This document shows, piece by piece, positions 42,649 to 51,554 of a stretch of DNA of 64,000 nucleotides. A program made the position numbers and the translations under genes. The notes under the pieces were generated by a model, which had not been told where the DNA came from, searched no databases, and worked only from the letters and a program-made list of their open reading frames with translations. The stretch is from Embleya sp040605455 (GTDB taxonomy: Bacteria; Actinomycetota; Actinomycetes; Streptomycetales; Streptomycetaceae). The DNA lies in NCBI RefSeq assembly GCF_040605455.1, contig NZ_JBEXCV010000012.1, positions 1 through 64,000 on the forward strand. The letters are read 5' to 3'. Position 1 is the first letter of the stretch; every line of letters begins with the position of its first letter.

Positions 42649-44037
42649 TCACGTCGTCCGGTCAGGTGCCTTGGGTGCTTTGGGTGCCTCGGGTGCCTCG
42701 GGTGGCGGAGGAGGGGAGCCGGGGGGTGTCGGGGCGAGTCGCAGGGACACCACGTACGAGACCACGACCGCGACGATGACGACCGGCATGACGGTGAGGC
42801 CCGGCGATCCGAGCAGCAGCGTGGCCAGCAACACGGAGACCATCGGGAGTTTGAGCATCGCCACGCTCATCGCTCCGATGCCCATCGCAAACCCGTAGGT
42901 CACCGGCAACCCGGGACAGTGGGAGAGCACGATGCCGCCGACTCCTCCGAGGAACATCGCGGGGAAGATCGGGCCTCCGCGAAAGCTGCTCAGCGACGCG
43001 CAGTACGCCAACCCCTTGCAGGCCAGCAGCAACACCAGCACGCCCACGGAGTACGAGGCACGGCCGGCGAGCAGGGGGTTGAGCGCGTCCTGGCCCGAGT
43101 ACAGCACGTCGGCCGCCTCCTTACCGGAGCTTTCCGCGTAGGCGATCGCCAACCCGCCCACCACCAGGCCCATCAGCACGGTCGCCGGCACGGTCCGCAA
43201 TTCGACACGGGCTTGCAGCCACAGCGAGAGCCGATGGATTCCGGCACCGAACACCGCCGCCGCGACGCCGATGACCAGGGCCCAGCCGAACTCGGCGGTG
43301 TCGGGACGAGAGACGGGCGGGACGTTGATGAGGGTCAAGGAGTACGTACCCAGCCCTCCCCATGCGTCCAGACCGATGAAGACCAGCGTGCCGACACCCG
43401 AGGCGAGCAGGCCCGGCACCAGGACCATCCCGAGCAGTGGGCCGCCGAGTCCCGAGGCTTCCATCAGGAGGAATGCGCCCAGGAGCGGGGACCCCAGCAG
43501 GGTGCTGATGGCCGCGAAACTCCCGGCGGAGCCGACGACCGCCACGGCGTTGGGCGGGGTGTTCCGCTTCATCAAGCGCAGCGCACCGGCGGCCAGCCCG
43601 CCGCCGAGCGCGATGAGCGGTGCCTCGGGGCCGAGCACCGCCCCGAGGCTGAGGGTCGCCAACGCTGCGATGAAGATTCCGGGAAGGTCGATCGGACGGG
43701 CGACGCCCGTGGCCTTCAGACCTTCGGCCGGCTTGTGGCCGCCTTCGCCGGGCAGACGGCGGATGGTCGTCCCGACCAGCAGGCCGGCCACCACGAGCAG
43801 GGGCAGCGGCCACCAAGGCGGTGTCCGCTGGAAGCCGATCTCCTCGGGCAGGTCGGTGTAGGTCCACGATTGGAGCTCGCCGACCAGGGCCAGGAATCCG
43901 TACGCCGCCGCGGAGACGGGAACCCCGAGAATCGCCGCCACCACCAGGAGCTTCAGGTACTCGGGGCTGCGGACGAGGCGGAAGGGATCCTGCGGCGCTG
44001 CCGGTGCTGCGGCGGGTGTATCGGCCGACATGCCCAT
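42649..44037 (-). CDS. ClC-family chloride channel/transporter
   Basis: A 462-aa membrane protein with the ClC fold. Anion-site motifs are GSPLLGAFLLMEASG, VLGPEAPLIALGGG (GxEAP: the external gating Glu is retained) and FRGGPIFPAMFLGG (the GxFxP motif). The proton Glu of exchangers cannot be located with certainty. The C-terminus is a short Pro/Ala/Glu repeat coded by 9-bp DNA repeats. ATG 44037 has GGAGGAG 4 bases upstream. No CBS domains are attached. Confidence 0.92.
   Translation of the reverse strand: MGMSADTPAAAPAAPQDPFRLVRSPEYLKLLVVAAILGVPVSAAAYGFLALVGELQSWTYTDLPEEIGFQRTPPWWPLPLLVVAGLLVGTTIRRLPGEGGHKPAEGLKATGVARPIDLPGIFIAALATLSLGAVLGPEAPLIALGGGLAAGALRLMKRNTPPNAVAVVGSAGSFAAISTLLGSPLLGAFLLMEASGLGGPLLGMVLVPGLLASGVGTLVFIGLDAWGGLGTYSLTLINVPPVSRPDTAEFGWALVIGVAAAVFGAGIHRLSLWLQARVELRTVPATVLMGLVVGGLAIAYAESSGKEAADVLYSGQDALNPLLAGRASYSVGVLVLLLACKGLAYCASLSSFRGGPIFPAMFLGGVGGIVLSHCPGLPVTYGFAMGIGAMSVAMLKLPMVSVLLATLLLGSPGLTVMPVVIVAVVVSYVVSLRLAPTPPGSPPPPPEAPEAPKAPKAPDRTT
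42665..42700. repeat. Four 9-bp units (GGTGCCTCG type) in the ClC gene
   Basis: Tandem GGTGCCTTG, GGTGCTTTG, GGTGCCTCG, GGTGCCTCG code for the EAPEAPKAPKAP tail of the ClC protein. Unit number could vary in frame. Confidence 0.75.
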
Positions 44038-44713
44038 TGGCTCCTCCGTATCGCGACCTCGGCAACACCGGGGTCATTCGTATGCACGACTGGTGGGGAC
44101 GACGAGCCGTGGATGGCCGGCCGGGTCGACGGCCCCGCATCCCTCGCCGTCCGCTCGTCGGCGTTCGCCTCCCCTGGCGCCGGGCCGCCGTCGGGAAGCG
44201 GAGGGTTCCGCGCGGCGACCGAGGATCCCCGAGGATGACGCGGACGGCCACACCGACCAGCGGGAGGCCACCGGGCATCTGCACGGTGGCGGCGATGTGG
44301 GCGCCTTCCGACTCGGGGCGATGCCGCCGTGGCCCTCCCGCCGATTGCCGGTCGGTGTCCGCGCCAGTCTCTACGCTCACCGCTGAACCCGCTCTCAACG
44401 AACCTGGATGTCGCCTCGGATTCACCCGGTCGCTGCGGTTCCACCCATCTTCGGCTGCGGGCACACCGGCGCATGCCGAGCGCGGGACGGCGTCGTCGCG
44501 ACCCACGAAATGACACCCACAGTCACTCTATGTGGCTGTCGAGTCACCTTCGAGGATCGCCATGCGCCGGGGGCCGGTCGAGCGCGGGGGTGCGAGGCGG
44601 TCGCCGGGGTGCGGGGCCGTGTCGCACGCGAGGAGGTTTCAGCGTCTCGTGCCCTGCGGCGAGGGCAGCCCGCGTGCGGACCCTCGGGCTCGCGACGACA
44701 TCGTCGCCCGCGC
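44038..44713. other. Long intergenic region upstream of ClC gene
   Basis: 676 bases with no recognised gene. GGGTCGACGGCCCC at 44123-44136 fits the loose GGGnCnnnnGnCCC pattern 86 bases before the ClC start but is not a true palindrome, so it is only a weak candidate for the stress box. Confidence 0.3.
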
Positions 44714-46108
44714 TCAATGCGCCTTCGCGCCGGCGGTCGGTCGGCCGAGGAACCAGTCTCGGGCCAGGTCGGCCACCGCGTCGAGGGTGCCCGGTTCCTC
44801 GAACAGGTGGCCGGCGCCGGGGACGACCTCCAGGCGGCTTTCGCAGCGGAGGAAGGTACGCGCGCGGTTGTTGAGTTCCAGGACCACGTGGTCGTTGCCG
44901 CCGACGATGAGCAATGTCCGGGCCGTGACGGCGGGCAGATGTGCTTCCGCCAGGTCGGGCCTGCCGCCCCGGGAGACGACCGCGCCCACGTCGTCACCGA
45001 GTTCGGCCGCCGCCCACAGTGCGGCGGCCGCGCCGGTGCTCGCTCCGAAGTAGTCCACCGCCCGCCCTCGGGTTTCGGGCCGCTCCCGGAGCTCGCGTGT
45101 GACGTCGATCAGGCGTCGGGCCAGCAGTTCGATGTCGAAGACGTTCGATCGGGCGTGTTCCTCGGGCTCGGTGAGGAGATCGAACAGCAACGTGCCGAGG
45201 CCGGCTCGGTTCAGCGCGGTTGCCACGAAGCGGTTGCGCGGGCTGTGTCGACTGCTGCCGCTGCCGTGCGCGAAGACGACGATCCGTTCGGCTCCTGCGG
45301 GCACGATCAGGTGCCCCGGAAGCCGCACGGTTTCGAGTGACAGTTCGATGTCCCTGTCCGTGGGCGCGGATCCCGAAGACCGGGTCGATCCGCTACCCGT
45401 CCTCGCACCTGCCCCCGCCCCCGCTTCCGCCTCCGACGACGACTCCGGGCGGCGAGCGACGGCCCGATCGAGGCGCTCGACGACCTCCTCGTCGGTGGTC
45501 TGGGAGAAGTCCGCGTAGAACTGCCCCACCGCCATGAAACCGACAGGGTTGTGTAGGCAGACCACCTCGTCGGCGTTCGGATCCGGTCCCTGCCCCCAGC
45601 CGGCGGGCGCCACCGGTACGGCGAGCACCACGCGCGCCGCACCTCGATCGCGGACGGTGCGACAGGCCGCGCGGGCGGTGGATCCGGTCGCGATGCCGTC
45701 GTCGACGACCACGACGGTTCGGCCGCCGAGTTCCAACGGTGGCCGTTCGCCCCGGTAGCGGCGGGCACGCCGTTCCAGCAGCTCCCGTTCCCGCCGTTCG
45801 ATCGCTTCCAATTCGGTCCGGGAGATGCCCGAGGCCTGCACGACGTGGTCGTTGAGGACGGTGACTCCCTCTTCGGCGACGGCGCCCATTCCCAGCTCCG
45901 GTTGGAAGGGAACGCCCAGTTTCCGCACCAGGCACACGTCCAGCGGGGCGCGGAGCGCATCGGCCACCTCGGCGGCCACCGGCACTCCTCCCCGGGCCAG
46001 GCCGAGCACGATCACGTCCTGGTCCTCGAAGGGCGCCAGGCGCTCGGCCAGTTTTCGTCCCGCGTCGACACGATCGGTGAAAAGCACGACTTTTTCCCTT
46101 CCGGGCAC
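44714..46108 (-). CDS. Phosphoribosyltransferase-dienelactone hydrolase fusion
   Basis: A 464-aa two-domain protein. Residues about 1-215 form a type I phosphoribosyltransferase with the PRPP loop VVVVDDGIATGSTARAA. Residues about 245-460 form an alpha/beta hydrolase: HGSGSSRHSPRN (oxyanion), YFGASTGAAAAL (nucleophile Ser in GASTG), GGNDHVV and GAGHLFEEPG (Asp and His). A Glu/Ala/Gly-rich linker joins them. The same fusion is found in the DosR-regulated mycobacterial protein Rv0571c. GTG 46108 is used. No clear stress palindrome precedes it. The natural substrate is unknown. Confidence 0.88.
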   Translation of the reverse strand: MPGREKVVLFTDRVDAGRKLAERLAPFEDQDVIVLGLARGGVPVAAEVADALRAPLDVCLVRKLGVPFQPELGMGAVAEEGVTVLNDHVVQASGISRTELEAIERRERELLERRARRYRGERPPLELGGRTVVVVDDGIATGSTARAACRTVRDRGAARVVLAVPVAPAGWGQGPDPNADEVVCLHNPVGFMAVGQFYADFSQTTDEEVVERLDRAVARRPESSSEAEAGAGAGARTGSGSTRSSGSAPTDRDIELSLETVRLPGHLIVPAGAERIVVFAHGSGSSRHSPRNRFVATALNRAGLGTLLFDLLTEPEEHARSNVFDIELLARRLIDVTRELRERPETRGRAVDYFGASTGAAAALWAAAELGDDVGAVVSRGGRPDLAEAHLPAVTARTLLIVGGNDHVVLELNNRARTFLRCESRLEVVPGAGHLFEEPGTLDAVADLARDWFLGRPTAGAKAH

Positions 46109-46852
46109 GACCTGGTCTCCTGCCGGCGCCGCCCGGGATATCGGCCTGCGACAGGCGGGCCACGGCATTCGGCCCACCGTGCGCATCGGCTCCCATCGGC
46201 GCAGCGGCTTGGATCCGGACGTACGGGCGGCGCGGAACCGACTGCCGAAACGGCCGGGAACCGACTGTCGAATCCGTCTCCCCCGCTCCTTCGATTCTCC
46301 GATGTCCACGGCCGAAGCGCCCGCTGTCCCTCGTCGCCCGCCCCGCACGGCTTCTCCGCCACGACGCCCGAATCCCCGAGTGCGTCGAGGGACAGGTCGC
46401 CCCGTCGTCGAGGGGACGCTCGTGATCCTCGCCTACGACCTCGGCGGCAGCAGCCGATCAGGGTTCGGCAACTGCACGGAAGCCACCTGGAACACGTGCG
46501 CGGAGCCGAAGAAGGGCACCGGAGACCGTGCCGGCGGTCGGCTCGCGGCCACGCTGTCCTGGACGACCACCCAAGCGTCAGGGCAGTTGACGCCCGCTTC
46601 GAGGCGACGGCGGTTGCGCGACATCGAGCCCCGGCGATCGGCACCGTGTCGCTACGCCGGCCCGGTTGCCGGGCCGTCCAGTCCGACGCACCATCACCCC
46701 CACCGGACGGGCCCGTTCCAAGACCGGCGGGGGGCGCCGTCGACGGTCGATCCCGCCCACGGCTGATCCGCGCCGACAGTATGGATGTGAGCCGCGTCAT
46801 GTGGCGGGAGCGCGCACGGCGTTGCCGGACAGCTAAGGGTGTGAAAACAAGT
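46109..46852. other. Long divergent intergenic region
   Basis: About 740 bases between the fusion gene and the sigma factor gene. GGGCCACGGCATTCGGCCC at about 46157 has one perfect stress-box half but the wrong spacing. Short open frames on both strands have no recognisable relatives. Confidence 0.3.
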
Positions 46853-47491
46853 ATGAGAGCGCGGATAAGAGCCGGAGACCCGCGCGCCTTCGAGGAGTTG
46901 TTCGTCGAGCACTCCGGATCCGTCTACAACCACGCTTTTCGTCTGATCGGCGACTGGGCGGCTGCCGAGGACGTGGTGGCCCTGACCTTCCTGGAGGCGT
47001 GGCAATTGCGCGGCAGGGTCGCCGAGGACGGCGGGTCGCTGCGGCCGTGGCTGCTCGGCGTGGCCACCAACGTCACCCACAACAGCCGCCGGACGACCAG
47101 ACGGCATCAGGCGGTGCTCGCCAAAATGCCGCGCGAGCAGGTGGTACCCGACTTCGCCGACCTGTTGGTCGAACGGATCGACGACACCCGCACCATCGCA
47201 CGGGTCCAGTCGCTGCTCGGCGAGCTGCGCCGCCATGAACGCGACGTCATCGCCTTGTGCGTGTGGGCCGGCCTGGATTCGGCCGCCGCCGCCGAAGCAC
47301 TCGGCATACCGGTCGGCACGGTCCGGTCCAGGTTGTCCAGGGCCCGCGCCAAGCTCAGGAGGCTCGCCGAACGCGAGCAGCCGCCGAGTGCGGAAGCGCG
47401 GGTGCCGTTCGACCACGCCGGCGAACCCCGACGCCCCGAGACCGTCGCCCGAATCCACGCCCCCTTGCGCACCAGGAAGGAAGCCCGATGA
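46853..47491 (+). CDS. ECF-type RNA polymerase sigma factor
   Basis: A 212-aa sigma-70 family protein with only regions 2 and 4. Region 2 is EELFVEHSGSVYNHAFRLIGDWAAAEDVVALTFLEAW; region 4 is RHERDVIALCVWAGLDSAAAAEALGIPVGTVRSRLSRARAKL. It is of the type that precedes a membrane protein of the CU044_5270-like group in streptomycetes. ATG 46853 or GTG 46841 could start translation; neither has a good ribosome site. It overlaps the next gene by 4 bases (ATGA), so they are translationally coupled. Confidence 0.88.
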   Translation: MRARIRAGDPRAFEELFVEHSGSVYNHAFRLIGDWAAAEDVVALTFLEAWQLRGRVAEDGGSLRPWLLGVATNVTHNSRRTTRRHQAVLAKMPREQVVPDFADLLVERIDDTRTIARVQSLLGELRRHERDVIALCVWAGLDSAAAAEALGIPVGTVRSRLSRARAKLRRLAEREQPPSAEARVPFDHAGEPRRPETVARIHAPLRTRKEAR

Positions 47492-48363
47492 ACAACCGGA
47501 CAATCGAGGTCGACGACGCGACGATCGCGGACCTCGCCGCGCTGATGCCGGTACCTGCGGAGCGGGAGCTCCCGCCCGAGCGGGCTCTGCAGATGCGCTC
47601 GGCCCTGGACCGGGCCTTCCGGGACGCGAATGACGCCGAGGCCGGGACGGCCCCCCGGCCCCGGCGCCGGCGGCTGATCCGGCGGATCGGCGTGCCGGCC
47701 GCGGTCCTGGTCGTGGCCGGCGCCACCGCGGCGGCGATCCTCGTGGACGACTCGCCCGCGCGCGTGTCCTTCCCCGAAGCGGCCTCGTGTTCCTATGAGT
47801 ACACGAAGACCCCGAAGTTCCTGTACGCGGCGCACATCGGGCCGGGGCAGACGCCGGAAGCGGCGTGCGCGGTGTACTGGGACGCGATGACCGACACGGC
47901 CCGCACCCAGTTGCCCGCCGACAGCCCGGACCGGACCGTCGCGCACCCGGCGACGCCACCGCTGGTCGCCTGTGCACAGAAAGCGGGGAACCACGACGTG
48001 TTCGTCATGCCGCAGCCGGCCGGCACCACGCCACAGGAGGCGTGTTCCGCACTGGGCATGACCCGCCCCGACGAGAGCGCGCTGTATGGGGGAGCCACCG
48101 TCGAGCAGGTTCGTCGGTTGAATGCGATGCTCAACGGCCCCGGGTTGGGGAGCACCCGATGCATGACCTTCGCCTATGCCCGTGCCCGGGCCGAACGCGC
48201 GCTCGCCGAGGTCGGCATCACCACCTGGCCGATCAAGGTAGGCCTCGAACCGGGCGAGAATCCGAATCTGGCCTTCCCCGTGGTCGACGCGGACGAGCCC
48301 GCCATCCACCTCCGCAATGGCGGCATGACCGACCTGTGCCGGGTCGGGACCGCCGGCCGCTGA
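47488..48363 (+). CDS. Single-pass membrane partner of the sigma factor
   Basis: A 291-aa protein. A cytosolic N-terminus of about 68 residues (IEVDDATIADLAALMPVPAERELPPERALQMRSAL) precedes one transmembrane helix (about 70-90: IGVPAAVLVVAGATAAAIL) and an external domain with six Cys. This matches the partners of ECF sigma factors described as CU044_5270-like. ATG 47488 overlaps the sigma stop by 4 bases. It probably controls the sigma factor or is its main target; there is no zinc-finger anti-sigma motif. Confidence 0.8.
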   Translation: MNNRTIEVDDATIADLAALMPVPAERELPPERALQMRSALDRAFRDANDAEAGTAPRPRRRRLIRRIGVPAAVLVVAGATAAAILVDDSPARVSFPEAASCSYEYTKTPKFLYAAHIGPGQTPEAACAVYWDAMTDTARTQLPADSPDRTVAHPATPPLVACAQKAGNHDVFVMPQPAGTTPQEACSALGMTRPDESALYGGATVEQVRRLNAMLNGPGLGSTRCMTFAYARARAERALAEVGITTWPIKVGLEPGENPNLAFPVVDADEPAIHLRNGGMTDLCRVGTAGR

Positions 48364-48557
48364 GCGCGGGGCGACGAGGGGCGGCCTGCCGGGGGTCGAG
48401 GTCGCCGGGTCGGTCGGCTCGCGGCGGTGCATGGGGGCGGGCACCGGGGCGGGCGGGGGGACGGCCGACTTCCGGAAAGTGTCGAATCCCCGTCGCGGTG
48501 AGGTCGATCATGACGCGGGAAGCGTTCCGGAAGCCGGCCGATCGGGCCGTCGGTGGG

Positions 48558-50246
48558 TCAGTTGCAGGTGAGCCTGGGGGTCGTCCAATCGGCGTGGTCG
48601 TAGTCGATGCCGTTGCCCCCGTCGGTGACGACGAGGGTCAGCGTCCGGCCACCGGTCAGATCGGCGGTGAGTCTCCTGGACGGGTCCGACGTGGTCATCA
48701 CGCCGCTGTCCGCCACCTTCGTGGTGTCCCGATAGATCTGGAAGGCGACCGCCCCGATGTAGGCGCTCTCGTCGTCGACGCCCACATCCACCGTCAGGCC
48801 GGTACACCGGGCACCGAGGTGGTAGGTGATCCTGCCGGCGGCGTGCGCGCCGAGGCCCTTGGCGTACACGGCGCCGTTGATCGTCAGGGCCCTGCCGTCG
48901 CCGGCTGCTCGCTCACCGTTGCTCCGGTCCTTCTCCACCGGTCCCCAGCCGTTGGCCATGCCCGTCCAGGGGACGTCGGACAGGTGGGACGTGCCGGAGG
49001 GGGGCAGTGGGAGCGAACCGGGTGTGATCCGGTAGGCGACGGTGGCGTGGGAGGGTACGGAGGCGCTGATCGTGCCGGTCGTGTTCGTGGAGACGGCCTT
49101 GGTCCACAGGTCTTTCAGTTGGTAAGGGCCGCGGTTGGCGATGCCCAGGGCGTCCGTGGTGGTGGAGACGGTGGCGGTGGCCCCGGTCTCATTGGTCAGT
49201 GAGACGGCCAGGTCTCCGTTCGCCAACTCCTTGGCCATGATCACCAGACCTCCGCTGTTCGCGACCACTGTGCCCTGCTTGCCCAGGGGGTCCTGGTCGA
49301 CGGCGATCACATCGGCGTTGGAGAGGATCCCGAAGGTGTCGGCGCTCGCCGTGCGCAGATCGGTCCCGATCAACAGTGGCGCGGACATCATCGACCAGAG
49401 AGTGAAGTGGGTGCGGTACTCGGCGCCCGTCATACCGCCGTTGCCGACCTCCAGCATGTCCGGGTCGTTCCAGTGGCCGGGGCCGGCGTACGGGGCGAGC
49501 GGCTGGTTCCGGTGTGCGATGCCGATCATCGACGACCAGTTGTCCCCGATGTCGCCCGTGGTGCGCCACAGGTGACCGACCGGGGCTGCCCACTCCCAGG
49601 GCTTGCTTTCGCCCCAATCGCAGAGGGAGAAGACGATGGGCCGGCCGGTGTCGCGCAGGGCGTTCGCCATGTCCGTGTAGCGTTTTCTGGCGTCCACGCC
49701 CTGGTTGTTGCAGTTGTCGTATTTGAGGTAGTCGACACCGAAGGAGGCGAACAGGTTCGCGTCCTGCCGTTCGTGGCCGAGGCCGCCGGGAAATCCGGCG
49801 GGGTTGCAGGTCTTGGTACCGGCGCTGGTGTAGATGCCGAACTTGAGACCCTTTCCGTGCACGTAGTCCGCGACGGCCTTGATGCCGTGTGGGAAGCGGA
49901 CCGGGTCGGCGACCAGATTGCCCGAGGCATCCCGGTTCGGTAACGCCCAGCAGTCGTCGAGGTTGACGTACCGGTAGCCGGCGTCCTTGAGCCCCTTCGA
50001 CACGAAGAGGTCGGCGATGCCCTTGATCATCGCCTCGTTGAAATCGGCCCGGCAGTGGGTCGAGTTCCAGTTGTTGAACCCCATCGGGGGGAGCGCCGCC
50101 TGGCCGTCGGGCGCCGCGGCGGCCGACGGGGCGGCGACGACGGACGCACCGGCCAGTGCGACCGTGCCCACCGTCGGGATCAGGAGTGGCAGCGCGGTGA
50201 GAGTGGCCGCAAGGCGGCGGGCGAGGGTGGTTCGTACCGTATGCAC
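48558..50246 (-). CDS. Secreted GH27 alpha-galactosidase with NPCBM domain
   Basis: A 562-aa exported enzyme. The signal peptide (about 1-44) ends in SAAAA. The GH27 barrel (about 48-320) starts PPMGFNNWNSTHC; the nucleophile Asp is in DYLKYDNCNN and the acid/base Asp in HWNDPDMLEVGN. A beta-sandwich follows, then an NPCBM domain (about 415-562) that binds galactose-rich glycans. It removes terminal alpha-galactosyl (or beta-arabinopyranosyl) residues. GTG 50246 follows GGAG. TTGACA at 50382-50387 (leftward) is a possible -35 element. It lies downstream of the sugar ABC importer, so the two may act together. Confidence 0.93.
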   Translation of the reverse strand: MHTVRTTLARRLAATLTALPLLIPTVGTVALAGASVVAAPSAAAAPDGQAALPPMGFNNWNSTHCRADFNEAMIKGIADLFVSKGLKDAGYRYVNLDDCWALPNRDASGNLVADPVRFPHGIKAVADYVHGKGLKFGIYTSAGTKTCNPAGFPGGLGHERQDANLFASFGVDYLKYDNCNNQGVDARKRYTDMANALRDTGRPIVFSLCDWGESKPWEWAAPVGHLWRTTGDIGDNWSSMIGIAHRNQPLAPYAGPGHWNDPDMLEVGNGGMTGAEYRTHFTLWSMMSAPLLIGTDLRTASADTFGILSNADVIAVDQDPLGKQGTVVANSGGLVIMAKELANGDLAVSLTNETGATATVSTTTDALGIANRGPYQLKDLWTKAVSTNTTGTISASVPSHATVAYRITPGSLPLPPSGTSHLSDVPWTGMANGWGPVEKDRSNGERAAGDGRALTINGAVYAKGLGAHAAGRITYHLGARCTGLTVDVGVDDESAYIGAVAFQIYRDTTKVADSGVMTTSDPSRRLTADLTGGRTLTLVVTDGGNGIDYDHADWTTPRLTCN

Positions 50247-50513
50247 GGACGGCTCCAGAGCTCGGGGATTCGAGAGAGCGCAGGTGCAGAGTGGTGCGAT
50301 GGGTACTTCCGGACCCGTGAAATCATCAAGTTCGAACGTATTTCAACGGGAAGTAACATCCCATCGTTGCGACAGCGAGTGTGTCAAGAGGGCAAATCGC
50401 GGCAATGCACGGCACTTGCTGCAAACGCTCGGGATGTTGGGATGTTGATATATGTCGGGTTGTTCGGGGCGCCGAGGCCCCCGGACCGACTGCTCGATCG
50501 TGAACGCCGCTTC

Positions 50514-51554
50514 CTACGTGGGCAATCCGACGGCGCGTTCCCCGTTGCGCCGTTGTTGGATGACGACGGCGACGACGAGGAGCGCCCCTTGGGCGACGTT
50601 TTGCCAGAAGGAATTGACGCCGACGACGTTGAGGCCGTTTTCGAGGGCGCCGAGCAGGAAGACGGCGAGGAGTGTGCCGCCGATGCCGCCCTTGCCGCCC
50701 TTGAGGGCGCAGCCGCCGAGTGCGGCCGCGGTGATGGCCTTGAGCTCCAGGCCTTCGCTGCCGGAGGTCGGCTGGCCGGAGCCGGTGCGCGCGGTCAGGA
50801 TGACTCCGGCGATCGCCGCTACGACGCCGGCGAGAGCGTACACGGATACGAGGTACTTGTTGATGTTGATGCCGGCCAGGCGGGCCGCGGTGTCGTTGCC
50901 GCCGATGGCGTATATGTTGCGGCCGATGTCGGTGTACTTGAGCAGGATGTGTACGGCGACGGCGACCACGAACAACGTCCAGATCTGGACGGACAGTCCG
51001 AGGATCTTGCCGCGTGCCACGAAGATGAAGAAGTCGTCGCCGAGGACGTAGCCCTGTGCGCGCCCGCCCGCCAGCAGTTGGGCGACACCCTTGTACGCGG
51101 CGAGGGTGGCCAGTGTGGCGATGACGGGGTTGACCCGCCCGTACACGATGACGATGCCGTTGACCACGCCCGCCGCGATGCCGACGCCGATCGCGGCGAG
51201 AACGCCGAGGGCCGCGTTGCCGTCGGTCGAGGTGAACGCCATGGCGCTGACGACGGAGGCGATGCCCGCTTGCGAGCCGACGGAGATGTCGAGCGCGCCG
51301 CAGATGATGACGACGGTCTGTACGACCGCGAGGAGGCCGGTCACCGCGACCGTGTCGCCGATCACGGTCATGTTGGCGGTGGTGAGATAGCCGTCGTCGA
51401 GCCAGGCGAAGGTGCCGACGACGACGATGAGCGCACCGATGAGGCTGGTGTTCTGCGCGCCGACAGCCGTGGCTACGCGACGGGGTAACGTCCGGGCGTG
51501 GGCGCCGGCGGTGGTGGCGGGTATCGGTGGCGGCGCGTTGGTCGTGGTGGTCAT
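50514..51554 (-). CDS. Sugar ABC transporter permease (RbsC/AraH type)
   Basis: A 346-aa permease with about ten hydrophobic segments in the BPD_transp_2 arrangement. The cytoplasmic loop NPVIATLATLAAYKGVAQLL and the ATPase-contact stretch GGNDTAARLAGININKYLVSVYAL are typical. ATG 51554 overlaps the ATPase stop by 4 bases. Forms a homodimer with the ATPase 51551-53098 and takes sugar from the lipoprotein at 53229. Confidence 0.92.
   Translation of the reverse strand: MTTTTNAPPPIPATTAGAHARTLPRRVATAVGAQNTSLIGALIVVVGTFAWLDDGYLTTANMTVIGDTVAVTGLLAVVQTVVIICGALDISVGSQAGIASVVSAMAFTSTDGNAALGVLAAIGVGIAAGVVNGIVIVYGRVNPVIATLATLAAYKGVAQLLAGGRAQGYVLGDDFFIFVARGKILGLSVQIWTLFVVAVAVHILLKYTDIGRNIYAIGGNDTAARLAGININKYLVSVYALAGVVAAIAGVILTARTGSGQPTSGSEGLELKAITAAALGGCALKGGKGGIGGTLLAVFLLGALENGLNVVGVNSFWQNVAQGALLVVAVVIQQRRNGERAVGLPT

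Noticed and set aside
44123..44136. GGGTCGACGGCCCC before the ClC gene as a stress box
   Set aside because: It fits the loose pattern but is not palindromic; kept only as a note on the intergenic region.
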